Part shown: positions 53,138-62,760 of the stretch, piece by piece
Layout: each line of letters starts with the position of its first letter
Numbering within the stretch: the stretch's first letter is position 1
Source: Streptococcus sp. 68
GTDB taxonomy: Bacteria; Bacillota; Bacilli; Lactobacillales; Streptococcaceae
DNA: 64,000 nucleotides
NCBI RefSeq assembly: GCF_013277415.1
Contig: NZ_VMMX01000005.1
Location: 15,381 to 79,380 of the forward strand
Direction of reading: 5' to 3'
Position numbers and translations under genes: made by a program
Notes under the pieces: model-generated
Told to the model about the DNA's origin: nothing
Database searches by the model: none
What the model saw: only the letters and a program-made list of their open reading frames with translations

Positions 53138-55834
53138 TTAAATCGCATTCTTGTCAAAGCCGAGTTTACGTTGGATAAATTTAACAATTTCGACGATAAT
53201 AATCATTGAGAAGCTTCCGCCCATAACGATTCCCCATTGTGACAAGTCTAGTTTGGTTACATGGAAGATTCCTTCAAGCGGTTCTACGACGATTGTTGCC
53301 ATGAGAAGGATGAAGGATACCAAGATGGACCAGTTGAATGTCTTAGACTTGAATGGACCAACTGTCAAGATGGATTGGTAAACAGACTTGACATTGTAGG
53401 CATGGAAGAGCTGAATCAAACCAAGTGTTGCAAAAGCCATAGTAAGGGCATCAGCATGAATGGCATGATTGTCCCCCACATGTACTGGATAAGCAATCGC
53501 AAGGGCATAAACACTCATAACAATAGCTGCTTGGAGTACACCTTGATAGATGATAGAACTCAAAACACCACCTGAGAAGAAGCTTGCCTTGCGTCCACGT
53601 GGTTTATGGTTCATGACACCAGGCTCAGCAGGTTCAACACCTAGTGCAATTGCTGGGAAGGTATCCGTTACCAAGTTAATCCACAAAAGATGAACTGGTT
53701 GCAAGACGTCCCAACCAAACAAGGTTGATAGGAAGATGGTTAATACTTCAGCAGTATTGGCAGAAAGAAGATATTGAATAGTCTTTTGAATGTTTGAGAA
53801 TACCTTACGTCCTTCTTCAACTGCGACGATGATAGTCGCAAAGTTGTCGTCAGCAAGAATCATATCAGAAGCCCCCTTAGAAACCTCTGTACCAGTGATT
53901 CCCATACCGATACCGATGTCTGCTGTTTTCAGAGCTGGCGCATCATTGACACCGTCACCTGTCATGGCAACGACTTTACCTTGTTTTTGCCAAGCCTTGA
54001 CGATACGAACCTTGTGTTCTGGAGACACACGGGCATAAACAGAGTATTGCCCAACTACTTTTTCAAAGTCTTCATCTGACAGTTCATTGAGTTCAGCACC
54101 AGTTAAAACGTGGCCTTCTGTATCGTTTGCGTCAATGATCCCCAAACGTTTAGCAATAGCTTCTGCAGTGTCTTGATGGTCACCTGTAATCATGATTGGA
54201 CGAATTCCCGCTTCCTTAGCCACACGAACAGCCTCAGCGGCTTCAGGACGTTCAGGGTCAATCATCCCAATCAAACCAGTAAAAATTAAATCATTTTCAA
54301 GCTCTTCAGAAGTGAGATTTTCTGGAATACTATCGATAATCTTATAAGCACCTGCAAGGACACGCAAGGCTTGATGAGCCATTTCAGAATTGTTTGTATG
54401 AATGAGATTTGTAACCTTCTCATCAATCGGAGCAATATCCCCAGCTTTGTCACGAAGAACACAACGTTTCAAAAGTTGGTCTGGCGCACCCTTGACTGCT
54501 ACAAGGAAACGACCATCTGGCAATGGGTGAACTGTTGACATGAGCTTACGGTCAGAGTCAAATGGCAATTCAGCTACACGAGGATATTTGTCTAAAAATC
54601 CTTTAACATCGTAGCCCTTGTCCAAGGCATATTGGATAAAGGCTGTTTCGGTTGGGTCACCAATCAGATTTCCTTCCACATCGATTTTCGTATCATTTGC
54701 CAAGACAACTGAACGAAGTAGTGGCATTTCAAGACCTAGTTCAATGTCATCAGCTGAATCATGTAGAACCGCATCGTAGAAGACTTTTTCGACTGTCATC
54801 TTGTTCATAGTCAGCGTACCAGTCTTATCAGAAGCGATGATTTCAGTTGAACCAAGTGTTTCTACTGCTGGCAACTTACGAACGATAGAGTTTCGTTTGG
54901 CCAAAACTTGAGTACCAAGGGAAAGAACGATGGTCACGATAGCAGGAAGTCCTTCTGGAATGGCTGCAACGGCAAGGGCAACAGAAGTCAACAACTCACC
55001 AAGTGGATTTTTTCCTTGAATGAAGACACCCACTACAAAAGTAACAAGGGCAATGACCAAGATTGCATAGGTCAAGACCTTAGAAAGGTTGTTCAAGTTT
55101 TGTTTGAGGGGTGTATCCGTCTCATCCGCATCTTGGATCATACCAGCAATATGACCAACTTCAGTGTACATACCTGTATTGACAACAACACCAAGACCAC
55201 GACCATAGGTCACGTTAGAGTTTTGGAAGGCCATATTGACACGGTCACCAATACCAGCATCTGCAGCAAGTTCAACTGTCAAGTCTTTTTCAACTGGAAC
55301 AGACTCACCTGTAAGAGCTGCTTCTTCGATTTTAAGAGAGTTAGCTTCAAGCAAACGTAGGTCTGCAGGTACTACATCACCAGCTTCAAGGGCAACAATA
55401 TCACCTGGTACTAATTCTTTAGAGTCAATCTCAGCCATGTGCCCATCACGAAGAACACGGGCAGCTGGACTAGACATGGATTTGAGGGCTTCGATAGCTT
55501 CTTCTGCTTTTCCTTCTTGGTAAACACCAAAGGCAGCATTGATGATAACCACGGCTAAGATGATAATGGCATCTGCGATATCTTCCCCACCAGAAGTCAC
55601 GACTGACAAAATAGCTGCCGCAACTAGGATGATAATCATCAAATCCTTAAACTGCTCGATGAATTTGACCAGGATTGATCGTTTCTCGCCTTCTTCGAGT
55701 TCATTGTGGCCAAATTCAGCAAGGCGCTTTTCCGCCTCACTTGATGACAAACCTTGCTCGGTCGCATCCACAGCCTGCAAGACCTCTTCAGGACTCTGAG
55801 TGTAAAACGCTTGGCGTTTTTGTTCTTTTGACAT
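53138..55834 (-). CDS. mgtA: P-type cation ATPase (Ca2+/Mn2+ exporter)
   Basis: An 898-residue P2-type ATPase. N-terminal cation-ATPase domain, actuator TGES (AALTGESVPVEK), the phosphorylation motif SDKTGTLTMN, nucleotide-domain KGAPD, and hinge TGDGVNDAPALKTADIGI are all present, with about ten membrane helices. Published work on pneumococcus names this locus CaxP (calcium) and later MgtA (Mn2+/Ca2+ efflux controlled by a Mn riboswitch). The riboswitch here supports the second reading. ATG 55834 is chosen since it follows AAGGAGGAGACAC; the track of a longer frame has no ribosome-binding site. Confidence 0.93.
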   Translation of the reverse strand: MSKEQKRQAFYTQSPEEVLQAVDATEQGLSSSEAEKRLAEFGHNELEEGEKRSILVKFIEQFKDLMIIILVAAAILSVVTSGGEDIADAIIILAVVIINAAFGVYQEGKAEEAIEALKSMSSPAARVLRDGHMAEIDSKELVPGDIVALEAGDVVPADLRLLEANSLKIEEAALTGESVPVEKDLTVELAADAGIGDRVNMAFQNSNVTYGRGLGVVVNTGMYTEVGHIAGMIQDADETDTPLKQNLNNLSKVLTYAILVIALVTFVVGVFIQGKNPLGELLTSVALAVAAIPEGLPAIVTIVLSLGTQVLAKRNSIVRKLPAVETLGSTEIIASDKTGTLTMNKMTVEKVFYDAVLHDSADDIELGLEMPLLRSVVLANDTKIDVEGNLIGDPTETAFIQYALDKGYDVKGFLDKYPRVAELPFDSDRKLMSTVHPLPDGRFLVAVKGAPDQLLKRCVLRDKAGDIAPIDEKVTNLIHTNNSEMAHQALRVLAGAYKIIDSIPENLTSEELENDLIFTGLIGMIDPERPEAAEAVRVAKEAGIRPIMITGDHQDTAEAIAKRLGIIDANDTEGHVLTGAELNELSDEDFEKVVGQYSVYARVSPEHKVRIVKAWQKQGKVVAMTGDGVNDAPALKTADIGIGMGITGTEVSKGASDMILADDNFATIIVAVEEGRKVFSNIQKTIQYLLSANTAEVLTIFLSTLFGWDVLQPVHLLWINLVTDTFPAIALGVEPAEPGVMNHKPRGRKASFFSGGVLSSIIYQGVLQAAIVMSVYALAIAYPVHVGDNHAIHADALTMAFATLGLIQLFHAYNVKSVYQSILTVGPFKSKTFNWSILVSFILLMATIVVEPLEGIFHVTKLDLSQWGIVMGGSFSMIIIVEIVKFIQRKLGFDKNAI

Positions 55835-55900
55835 GTGTCTCCTCCTTGACATTGTGTGCAAAACAGACTCTCTTTTCCCTCATCGTATCTTTTTACGACA

Positions 55901-55933
55901 AACAAAAAGAGACCTGTTAATCATAACAAGTCT
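55901..55933 (-). terminator. Riboswitch-controlled terminator
   Basis: Minus strand AGACTTGTTA pairs with TAACAGGTCT (loop TGAT), then CTTTTTGTTT. The 5' arm shares CTTG with the 3' end of the aptamer P1 stem, so forming the aptamer should block the terminator. Confidence 0.85.
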
Positions 55934-56026
55934 CGCTGTTTAAGATAGTGCCGGAAAGCATACTTTTCAGTATAAAATTCGGAATGACGACACTATCACA
56001 GGTTTCTGCCAGCTACTCCCTTGAGT
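55924..56026 (-). ncRNA. yybP-ykoY manganese riboswitch
   Basis: The leader of mgtA has GGGAGTAGCTGGCAG near its 5' end and GTCGTCATTCCGAAT in the second strand, matching the yybP-ykoY aptamer. It is an ON switch for Mn2+ in known cases: ligand-bound aptamer prevents the following terminator. A short CAAG/CTTG pairing closes P1. Confidence 0.88.
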
Positions 56027-56032
56027 AATTCT

Positions 56033-56060
56033 ATTATACCAAATTTTGAAAAGTTTTCAA
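56033..56060 (-). promoter_or_regulatory. mgtA promoter
   Basis: Minus strand: -35 TTGAAA (56060-56055), 16-base spacer, -10 TATAAT (56038-56033). It lies back-to-back with the mntE promoter. Confidence 0.85.
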
Positions 56061-56079
56061 AGAGTAAAAACTGACTCAT

Positions 56080-56108
56080 TTGAATTTTCTCTTGAAAACC
56101 AGTATAAT
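56080..56108 (+). promoter_or_regulatory. mntE promoter
   Basis: -35 TTGAAT (56080-56085), 17-base spacer, -10 TATAAT (56103-56108). No riboswitch or long leader follows; the ATG is 33 bases downstream. Confidence 0.8.
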
Positions 56109-56141
56109 GGTAGAATGCTATGTGACTAGAAAGGAAGTTGA

Positions 56142-57326
56142 ATGAAGCAATCTATTTCAAATCTCAAGTTGGCTGAGCGTGGGGCCATTATCAGCATTTC
56201 AACCTATTTGATCTTGTCTGCAGCAAAATTAGCAACAGGCCACCTCCTTCATTCATCCAGTTTGGTGGCCGATGGTTTTAACAACATATCGGACATCATT
56301 GGAAATGTGGCCCTCTTGATTGGCATTCGGATGGCGCGCCAACCTGCTGACCGAGACCACCGTTTTGGTCACTGGAAGATTGAAGATTTGGCTAGCTTAA
56401 TCACTTCCATCATCATGTTTTATGTTGGCTTTGATGTGCTGAGGGATACCATTCAAAAGATTCTCAGTCGGGAAGAAACGGTCATTGATCCTCTGGGTGC
56501 AACTCTAGGAATTATGTCTGCAGCGATTATGTTTGTGGTGTATCTCTACAACACTCGCCTCAGTAAGAAATCCAACTCCAAGGCACTAAAGGCTGCCGCC
56601 AAGGACAATCTTTCTGATGCTGTTACCTCACTTGGTACGACTATTGCCATCCTAGCTAGCAGTTTCAATTATCCGATTGTAGATAAACTGGTTGCTATCA
56701 TCATCACTTTCTTTATCTTGAAGACCGCCTATGATATCTTTATCGAGTCTTCCTTTAGTCTTTCAGATGGCTTTGACGATCGTCTGCTTGAGGACTATCA
56801 AAAGGCCATTATGGAAATTCCCAAGATCAGCAAGGTTAAGTCGCAAAGAGGTCGCACCTACGGTAGCAACATTTACCTTGATATTACGCTAGAAATGAAT
56901 CCTGACTTATCTGTTTTTGAGAGTCATGAAATCGCGGATCAGGTCGAGTCTATGCTGGAGGAGCGTTTTGGCGTCTTTGACACCGATGTCCATATCGAGC
57001 CAGCACCTATCCCTGAGGATGAAATTTTAGACAATGTCTATAAAAAATTGCTTATGCGTGAACAATTGATTGATCAAGGAAATCAACTGGAAGAACTCTT
57101 GGCTGACGATTTTGTCTATATTCGTCAGGATGGAGAGCAGATGGATAAAGAGGCTTATAAAGCCGAAAAAGACTTGAATGCTGCTATCAAGGACATCCAA
57201 ATCACTTCCATCAGTCAGAAAACAAAACTCATCTGCTATGAGTTAGATGGTATCGTCCATACCAGTATCTGGCGCCGCCACGAAACCTGGCAAAATATCT
57301 TTCATCAAGAAACCAAAAAAGAATAG
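56142..57326 (+). CDS. mntE: Manganese efflux protein, CDF family
   Basis: A 394-residue cation diffusion facilitator exporting Mn2+ by proton antiport. Six membrane helices occupy about residues 15-210. Metal-binding residues lie in SSLVADGFNNISD (helix 2, Asn-Asp pair characteristic of Mn CDFs) and KDNLSDAVTS (helix 5). The cytoplasmic C-terminal domain follows (KSQRGRTYGSNIYLDITLEM, then FDTDVHIEP) and is longer than in minimal CDFs. It is divergent from the Mn-riboswitch gene mgtA, giving two exporters side by side. Confidence 0.93.
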   Translation: MKQSISNLKLAERGAIISISTYLILSAAKLATGHLLHSSSLVADGFNNISDIIGNVALLIGIRMARQPADRDHRFGHWKIEDLASLITSIIMFYVGFDVLRDTIQKILSREETVIDPLGATLGIMSAAIMFVVYLYNTRLSKKSNSKALKAAAKDNLSDAVTSLGTTIAILASSFNYPIVDKLVAIIITFFILKTAYDIFIESSFSLSDGFDDRLLEDYQKAIMEIPKISKVKSQRGRTYGSNIYLDITLEMNPDLSVFESHEIADQVESMLEERFGVFDTDVHIEPAPIPEDEILDNVYKKLLMREQLIDQGNQLEELLADDFVYIRQDGEQMDKEAYKAEKDLNAAIKDIQITSISQKTKLICYELDGIVHTSIWRRHETWQNIFHQETKKE

Positions 57327-57328
57327 AG

Positions 57329-57355
57329 AAATCCTGTCCATGAGACGGGATTTTT
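57329..57355. terminator. Bidirectional terminator, mntE / ABC-F gene
   Basis: AAATCCTGTC pairs with GACGGGATTT, with T runs on both sides, between two convergent stops. Confidence 0.88.
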
Positions 57356-57363
57356 CCATTCTT

Positions 57364-59235
57364 CTAGCTATCAAACTCACTTAAATACTCATAGCGTTCG
57401 TATTTTTCAAGGAGTGCTTCGTTTTTCTCATCCAGTTCTTTTTGGAGAGTAGCCAGCTTACCAAAGTCAGAGCCGTTGGCCTGCATTTCCTCTTCAATCG
57501 CAGCGATACGGTTTTCCAAGGCTTCAATATCACCTTCAATGCTTGCCCACTCCTGCTTTTCTTGGTAGGTCATGCGTTTCTTCTCTTCTCGAACCTTGAC
57601 TACTTTTTCCTTTTCGACCTTTTGTACTTGATTGGCCATCTCTGTTTCAAAGGCTTTTTCATCAAGATAGTCGGTGTAATGACCAAAGAAAGGACGAATC
57701 TTGCCATCTTCAAAAGCGAGAATCTTAGTCGCTACCTTATCCAAGAAATAGCGGTCGTGACTAACAGTCAAAACTGGACCAGCAAAGCCTTGTAAGAAAT
57801 TCTCCAAAACTGTCAAGGTTGCAATGTCTAGGTCATTTGTCGGTTCATCCAAGAGAAGAACATTTGGTTTTTCCAAGAGCAGTTTGAGGAGATAAAGACG
57901 TTTTTTCTCGCCACCTGACAATTTCTCAATCAAGGTTCCATGCGTCGAACGTGGGAAAAGGAACTGCTCCAGCAACTCTGCAATCGAAGTCGTAGAACCA
58001 CCGCTGGTCTTGACCTCTTCTGCCACTTCCTGCAGGTAATTGATCACTCGCTTGCTTTCATCCAAGCCCTCAATTTGCTGAGAGAAATAGGCAATGCGAA
58101 CTGTTTCCCCAATCACAACTTGACCTGCTGTCGGCTCAAGACTGCCTGCAATCAGGTTGAGCAGGGTTGATTTTCCAACACCGTTATCCCCAACGATTCC
58201 GATGCGGTCTTTGGCCTGAACTAAGAGATTAAAATCTTGCAAAATAGGCTTGTTTTCATAGGCAAAGGAAACATCCTGAAACTCGATGACTTTCTTCCCA
58301 ATCCGACTGGTTTCAAAGTTCATGGTCAAATCTGTTTCAGCAACGCCACCTGAAACTTCTTTCTTCAAATCGTAGAAACGATTGATACGAGCCTGCTGCT
58401 TGGTTGCACGCGCCTGCGGTTGTCTGCGCATCCAGGCCAATTCTTGCTTATAAAGTTGCTCTTTTTTGTGAAGAAGAGCCGCGTCGCGCTCGTCCTGTTC
58501 CGCCTTAAGGCGAACATAATCCTGATAATTGCCCTGATACTCCGTCAATCCTGCTCGGTCCAACTCGAAAATACGTGTTGATAAAGCGTCTAGGAAATAA
58601 CGATCATGGGTAATAAAAAGGACGGTCTTCTTGGAATTTTTCAAAAAGAGGGTCAGCCACTCAATAGTCGCAATATCCAGATGGTTGGTCGGCTCATCTA
58701 AAAGCAAAAGGTCGTGATTACCAAGTAAAACTTGCGCCAACTGGACCCGTCTTCTTAGACCACCTGACAATTCTCCAACTGGAGTAGATAAGTTCTGAAT
58801 ACCCAGCTTGCTAAGGACAGTCTTGACCTGACTCTCAATTTCCCAAGCTTGGAGAGAGTCCATTTCTGCCATGACCCGTTCCAAACGCGCCTGCTTGTCC
58901 TCACTATAGTTGAGCATGAGGAGTTCATACTCACGAATAAGCTGGATTTCCTTTAGGTCGCTGGAGAGGACCGTATCCAAAACTGTCTTGTTATCATCAA
59001 AATCAGGATCTTGAGTCAAGTAACCAATCTGGTAATCATTCTTAGCTGAAAAGGGACTGACATCCCCATCAAAGCCAGAAACACCAGAAAGGACATCTAA
59101 AAGGGTGGTCTTCCCCGTTCCATTGACACCAATCAAACCAATTCTGTCTAGGTCATGGATGATAAAGGAAATATCCTTAAAAACGGTCTTATCACCGACG
59201 GATTTACTTAGTTTTTCAACGATAAAATCACTCAT
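57364..59235 (-). CDS. ABC-F family ATPase (Uup-like)
   Basis: A 623-residue soluble tandem ABC protein. First cassette Walker [14 protein letters not shown], signature [16 protein letters not shown] and DEPTNHLDI; second cassette [29 protein letters not shown] and [10 protein letters not shown] linker (about residues 225-305) joins them, and the C-terminal coiled coil (about 540-620, ending [12 protein letters not shown]) is Uup-like. Members act on ribosomes or DNA; there is no membrane part. It overlaps cca by 4 bases (ATGA). A resistance role (ABC-F target protection) is not indicated. Confidence 0.92.
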   Translation of the reverse strand: MSDFIVEKLSKSVGDKTVFKDISFIIHDLDRIGLIGVNGTGKTTLLDVLSGVSGFDGDVSPFSAKNDYQIGYLTQDPDFDDNKTVLDTVLSSDLKEIQLIREYELLMLNYSEDKQARLERVMAEMDSLQAWEIESQVKTVLSKLGIQNLSTPVGELSGGLRRRVQLAQVLLGNHDLLLLDEPTNHLDIATIEWLTLFLKNSKKTVLFITHDRYFLDALSTRIFELDRAGLTEYQGNYQDYVRLKAEQDERDAALLHKKEQLYKQELAWMRRQPQARATKQQARINRFYDLKKEVSGGVAETDLTMNFETSRIGKKVIEFQDVSFAYENKPILQDFNLLVQAKDRIGIVGDNGVGKSTLLNLIAGSLEPTAGQVVIGETVRIAYFSQQIEGLDESKRVINYLQEVAEEVKTSGGSTTSIAELLEQFLFPRSTHGTLIEKLSGGEKKRLYLLKLLLEKPNVLLLDEPTNDLDIATLTVLENFLQGFAGPVLTVSHDRYFLDKVATKILAFEDGKIRPFFGHYTDYLDEKAFETEMANQVQKVEKEKVVKVREEKKRMTYQEKQEWASIEGDIEALENRIAAIEEEMQANGSDFGKLATLQKELDEKNEALLEKYERYEYLSEFDS

Positions 59236-60431
59236 TTTTTCTCCCTCAGATAAGCATGGATGGCTTGACGGTCATTTTCCAATTCTCCATCGACAATGGC
59301 ATACTCAATCTCTGTTAAAATCTCTCCCAAGTCTGGTCCCGGCTGATAACCATATTCCTTGATCAAAATACCACCGTTGATTTGGATTTCTTTCTTATCA
59401 TGAATGGTCAAACTCTGGTAGGTTTCTGTGATAGCTTGTGGGTTAACTTCTTTTCCTTGAGCCTGACGAAGATTTTCAGCCTGTAAAAGCAAATCCAAGT
59501 CAAAGCGATAACAATCGCGCTTGCTCAACTCTCCCTTTTCACGCAAGGCCAAAATAGTCAGCAAATCCTGAACTTGCTTGGCAAACTGGCGTGAGGTCTT
59601 CCAAGCCTTCAAAAATGGCTGCGCATTTTCAATCTCCAAAGCCCACAGTAGAGCCGCCCAGGCTTGCTCTGAAGATTCAAAGGTGAAATCAGTCTCCAAA
59701 TCAAACAGTCTATTGAGCTTGTCCTGGCTAGCTGCCATATCAGGGAGATAGTCATAAGCTTGACTCTCAATCATGGAAGCCAAGCCCCTTCTCCAAAATG
59801 GAGCCAGCAAGAGTTTATCAAACTCAACGAAGGTACGCTCCACAGAAATTTTCTCCAAAAGTGGCGTCAAGGTCTTCATAGCTTTAAACGTTTCTGGCTC
59901 AAGTTCAAAGCCAAGACTGGCCTGAAAACGGAAACCACGCATAATCCGTAGAGCATCTTCGTTGAAACGCTCACTAGCCACTCCAACTGCCCGCAAGACT
60001 TGATTTTCCAAATCGTCTAAACCATGAAACAAGTCAATGATTTCCCCTGTCTCGTCCAAGGCAAAGGCGTTGACTGTGAAATCACGGCGCTTGAGGTCTT
60101 CTTCTAGCGAACGCACAAAGGAAACCGCACTTGGTCTGCGATAGTCCACATAGACATCCTCTGTCCGGAAGGTGGTTACCTCGTACTCCTCATCCCCGTC
60201 TAAGACCAAGACAGTTCCATGCTCGATGCCGATATCGGCTGTTCGCGGAAAAATCTGCTTGGTCTCTTCTGGATAAGAAGACGTCGCAATGTCCACATCG
60301 TGGATAGTGCGATTAAGGAGGGCATCTCGAACAGAACCCCCAACAAAATAAGCTTCAAAACCTGCTTCTTTAATTTTTTCTAATACTGGTAAAGCCTTCT
60401 GAAATTCAGAAGGCATTTGCGTTAATCTCAT
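59232..60431 (-). CDS. cca: CCA tRNA nucleotidyltransferase
   Basis: Adds or repairs the 3' CCA of tRNA. 399 residues, class II. The nucleotidyltransferase motif [11 protein letters not shown] and DVDIATS is at residues 29-50; [11 protein letters not shown] and [11 protein letters not shown] follow, then the helical C-terminal domain. It overlaps dapB (ATGA, 4 bases) upstream and the ABC-F gene downstream, making a tight dapB-cca-abcF operon. Confidence 0.95.
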   Translation of the reverse strand: MRLTQMPSEFQKALPVLEKIKEAGFEAYFVGGSVRDALLNRTIHDVDIATSSYPEETKQIFPRTADIGIEHGTVLVLDGDEEYEVTTFRTEDVYVDYRRPSAVSFVRSLEEDLKRRDFTVNAFALDETGEIIDLFHGLDDLENQVLRAVGVASERFNEDALRIMRGFRFQASLGFELEPETFKAMKTLTPLLEKISVERTFVEFDKLLLAPFWRRGLASMIESQAYDYLPDMAASQDKLNRLFDLETDFTFESSEQAWAALLWALEIENAQPFLKAWKTSRQFAKQVQDLLTILALREKGELSKRDCYRFDLDLLLQAENLRQAQGKEVNPQAITETYQSLTIHDKKEIQINGGILIKEYGYQPGPDLGEILTEIEYAIVDGELENDRQAIHAYLREKK

Positions 60432-61195
60432 AATAAGTGTTCTAATCCATAGACAAGCTCATGACGCTTGACAACTTCTTTAATTCCCAAACTCACCCCT
60501 GTCATGAAGGAGCTGCGATCATAGGAGTCATGACGGAGGGTCAATCCTTCTCCTTGATTGCCAAAGATGACTTCCTGATGTGCTACCAAGCCTGGTAAAC
60601 GAACTGAGTGAATCCGCATGCCATCAAAGTCAGCACCACGGGCACCTGCAATGAGTTCTTCCTCATCTACTGCACCTTGCTGAATGGACTCTCGAACCTC
60701 TGCCATCAACTCAGCTGTTTTGATAGCTGTTCCACTCGGAGCATCCTTTTTCTTATCATGATGGAGCTCGATAATCTCCACATTTGGGAAATATTTGGCA
60801 GCTTGCTTTGCAAATTGCATGAGTAAAACAGCACCCAAGGCAAAATTTGGAGCGATCAAACCACCCAAATTTTGTTCACAAGAAAATGCTTTTAGCTCTG
60901 CAATTTCTTCACTTGTGAAACCTGTTGTTCCAACTACTGGAGCAAAGCCATTTTCAAGAGCAAAGCGTGTATTTTCATAGGCAACAGCTGGAGTAGTAAA
61001 ATCTACCCAGACATCCGCTTCAAAGCCTGCTAAATCAGCCTTATCCTTGAAAACAGGAATACCCTGCCATTCTGACTCAGACTCAAAAGGATCCAAAACT
61101 GCTACCAAGTCTAAGTCTGGATCAGCCAAGACCATCTGACAAGCAGCTTGTCCCATCTTTCCCTTAAAACCAGCAATAATTACTCGAATACTCAT
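60428..61195 (-). CDS. dapB: 4-hydroxy-tetrahydrodipicolinate reductase
   Basis: Second committed step of lysine synthesis, supplying L-Lys for the stem peptide. 255 residues. N-terminal Rossmann [11 protein letters not shown] near residue 8; WVDFTTPA and [10 protein letters not shown] follow; the catalytic [15 protein letters not shown] is near residue 143. AGGAG lies 5 bases before the start. First gene of the dapB-cca-abcF operon, behind the tandem repeats at 61208. Confidence 0.95.
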   Translation of the reverse strand: MSIRVIIAGFKGKMGQAACQMVLADPDLDLVAVLDPFESESEWQGIPVFKDKADLAGFEADVWVDFTTPAVAYENTRFALENGFAPVVGTTGFTSEEIAELKAFSCEQNLGGLIAPNFALGAVLLMQFAKQAAKYFPNVEIIELHHDKKKDAPSGTAIKTAELMAEVRESIQQGAVDEEELIAGARGADFDGMRIHSVRLPGLVAHQEVIFGNQGEGLTLRHDSYDRSSFMTGVSLGIKEVVKRHELVYGLEHLL

Positions 61196-61207
61196 CTCTA
61201 CTCCTGT

Positions 61208-61432
61208 CTAAGATACAAAGGACGTTAGCTGCCCATGAAAAATAGGGAATGACGCTGACTTTCCATGAAAGGCAAGTCAGGCATCTTTTTTCAAGAGGTA
61301 GCTAGTCCGTGTTCAATTGCTAAGATACAAAGCCTGTAGGAACACAAAGTGAAAATAGGAGTTTTGTTCAAGAAGTGTCTACTCCTTGGAAGAACTATCT
61401 TTTTCATACAGGGTTCCAGGCGTGTTCAACTG
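61208..61432 (-). repeat. Imperfect tandem repeat of about 112 bp upstream of dapB
   Basis: Two units, 61208-61319 and 61320-61432. Both start with CTAAGATACAAAG and end with CGTGTTCAA(T/C)TG; inside, GTGAAAATAGG or TGAAAAATAGG recurs, as does a TCAAGA(G/A)GT...CTA(G/C)TCC block, though at different offsets, so the units differ by internal indels. Another CTAA follows the second unit. No terminator or good promoter is recognised. This fills the 267-base gap between degV and dapB. Confidence 0.6.
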
Positions 61433-61462
61433 CTAACTTCTTAACTAGTCTAAAAGTGCCAA

Positions 61463-62311
61463 CTAAATCACTGGAATATAACCCAAGGCAATGCTTCCTG
61501 ATCCTAGGTGTGTCCCAATGACACTACCAAATGTAGCAAGTGAAATATCCGTACCCACTCCAGATTCAAGCAAGTGTTGACGCAATTCCTCAGCCTTTTC
61601 AGGAGCATTCCCATGAATGACAATGACCCGATATTGGCCTGAAGCCGTTGTTTCCTTGATAATTTCAATTAAGCGCTTGGTTGCTTTCTTTTCAGTACGA
61701 ACTTTTTCGTAAACTTCAATCACACCTTGATCGTTAAAATAAAGGATTGGCTTAATGCTAAGCAAATTGCCCAAAATAGCAGCTCCATTTGAAAGGCGCC
61801 CACCTTTCACCAAATGATCCAAATCATCTACCATGATAAAGGCTGACGTACGGCTGATTTGAATGGCTAGCTTATCCTGAATGCTGGCAAAATCATCGCC
61901 CTGGTCACGCCAATTAAAGACGCTTTCAACCATGATACCCAGAGGAGCACTTGTAATCAAAGTGTCTGGGAAGGCAATGGTTAAGCCCTCATAATCATCG
62001 ACCATGTACTGGATATTTTGGTAAAAACCTGAAATTCCAGAAGATAGGAAAAGCCCCAAAGCATGTGTATAGCCTTGTTCTTTAAGCGAAGTTAGAATCT
62101 CATCTAACTTGGCAATACTTGGTTGACTGGTCTTAGGCAATTCAGAAGCCTGAGCCATTTTTTGGTAAAATTCCTCAGCAGTCAGATTGATACCTTCGAC
62201 ATACTCCTCACCATCAATATTAACAGGAATATCCAAGACATACAAATCTTCTCTTTGCAAGGTCTCTGCACTGAGATAGGCAGAAGAATCTGTGATAACA
62301 GCTAGTTTCAT
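61463..62311 (-). CDS. DegV family fatty-acid-binding protein
   Basis: A 282-residue DegV protein. TDSSAYLS near residue 8 and the [12 protein letters not shown] segment near residue 62 are typical; [21 protein letters not shown] near residue 170 (shown as [15 protein letters not shown]) and the C-terminal [16 protein letters not shown] are family signatures. DegV (FakB) proteins bind fatty acids for the FakA kinase to phosphorylate. Not all DegV paralogues are functional FakB. It follows the DUF1149 gene by one base. Confidence 0.88.
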   Translation of the reverse strand: MKLAVITDSSAYLSAETLQREDLYVLDIPVNIDGEEYVEGINLTAEEFYQKMAQASELPKTSQPSIAKLDEILTSLKEQGYTHALGLFLSSGISGFYQNIQYMVDDYEGLTIAFPDTLITSAPLGIMVESVFNWRDQGDDFASIQDKLAIQISRTSAFIMVDDLDHLVKGGRLSNGAAILGNLLSIKPILYFNDQGVIEVYEKVRTEKKATKRLIEIIKETTASGQYRVIVIHGNAPEKAEELRQHLLESGVGTDISLATFGSVIGTHLGSGSIALGYIPVI

Positions 62312-62312
62312 A

Positions 62313-62687
62313 TTAGAACTCCAAATTGATTCCTGGTAAGTCTAATGCAATTTCAGTTACTTCGTAAGTCAAACGGTTGAGCATGTTCAAAATTGGACGA
62401 GCCAAAGTTTCCACTTCTTCTTGGCTCAATTCACTTGGTTCATTGACAATACGGCCATCGATATGATTTACCTGTGAAATGGTTCCACTAATGACAAACT
62501 TATCAAATACAATCATAAAGGTCAAGATGACAATCAAGGAAGTCACTTGATTTTCTTGATCATGTTGGAGCAATTGGAAGTTCACATCCACCTTAGTTTC
62601 AGGAGCTCCATTTTCATTTTCCCATTCAAAATTACGCGCATCAAAATGATACTGACTAACAAATTCTTGTTCACGTTTAAGATTCAT
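62313..62687 (-). CDS. DUF1149 family protein
   Basis: A 124-residue cytoplasmic protein of Lactobacillales-typical DUF1149 (starts [19 protein letters not shown]; conserved [13 protein letters not shown] segment [15 protein letters not shown] and [20 protein letters not shown] at the end). The middle and end have a SecB-like beta arrangement, but that is only an impression. Paired with degV in one operon. Function unknown. Confidence 0.78.
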   Translation of the reverse strand: MNLKREQEFVSQYHFDARNFEWENENGAPETKVDVNFQLLQHDQENQVTSLIVILTFMIVFDKFVISGTISQVNHIDGRIVNEPSELSQEEVETLARPILNMLNRLTYEVTEIALDLPGINLEF

Positions 62688-62760
62688 GTCTTTCTCCCTT
62701 GGCTACAATATTATAAGCTATTGTACCATAATTTTTTATTTTCATCTAGTTTTCTAGGAT

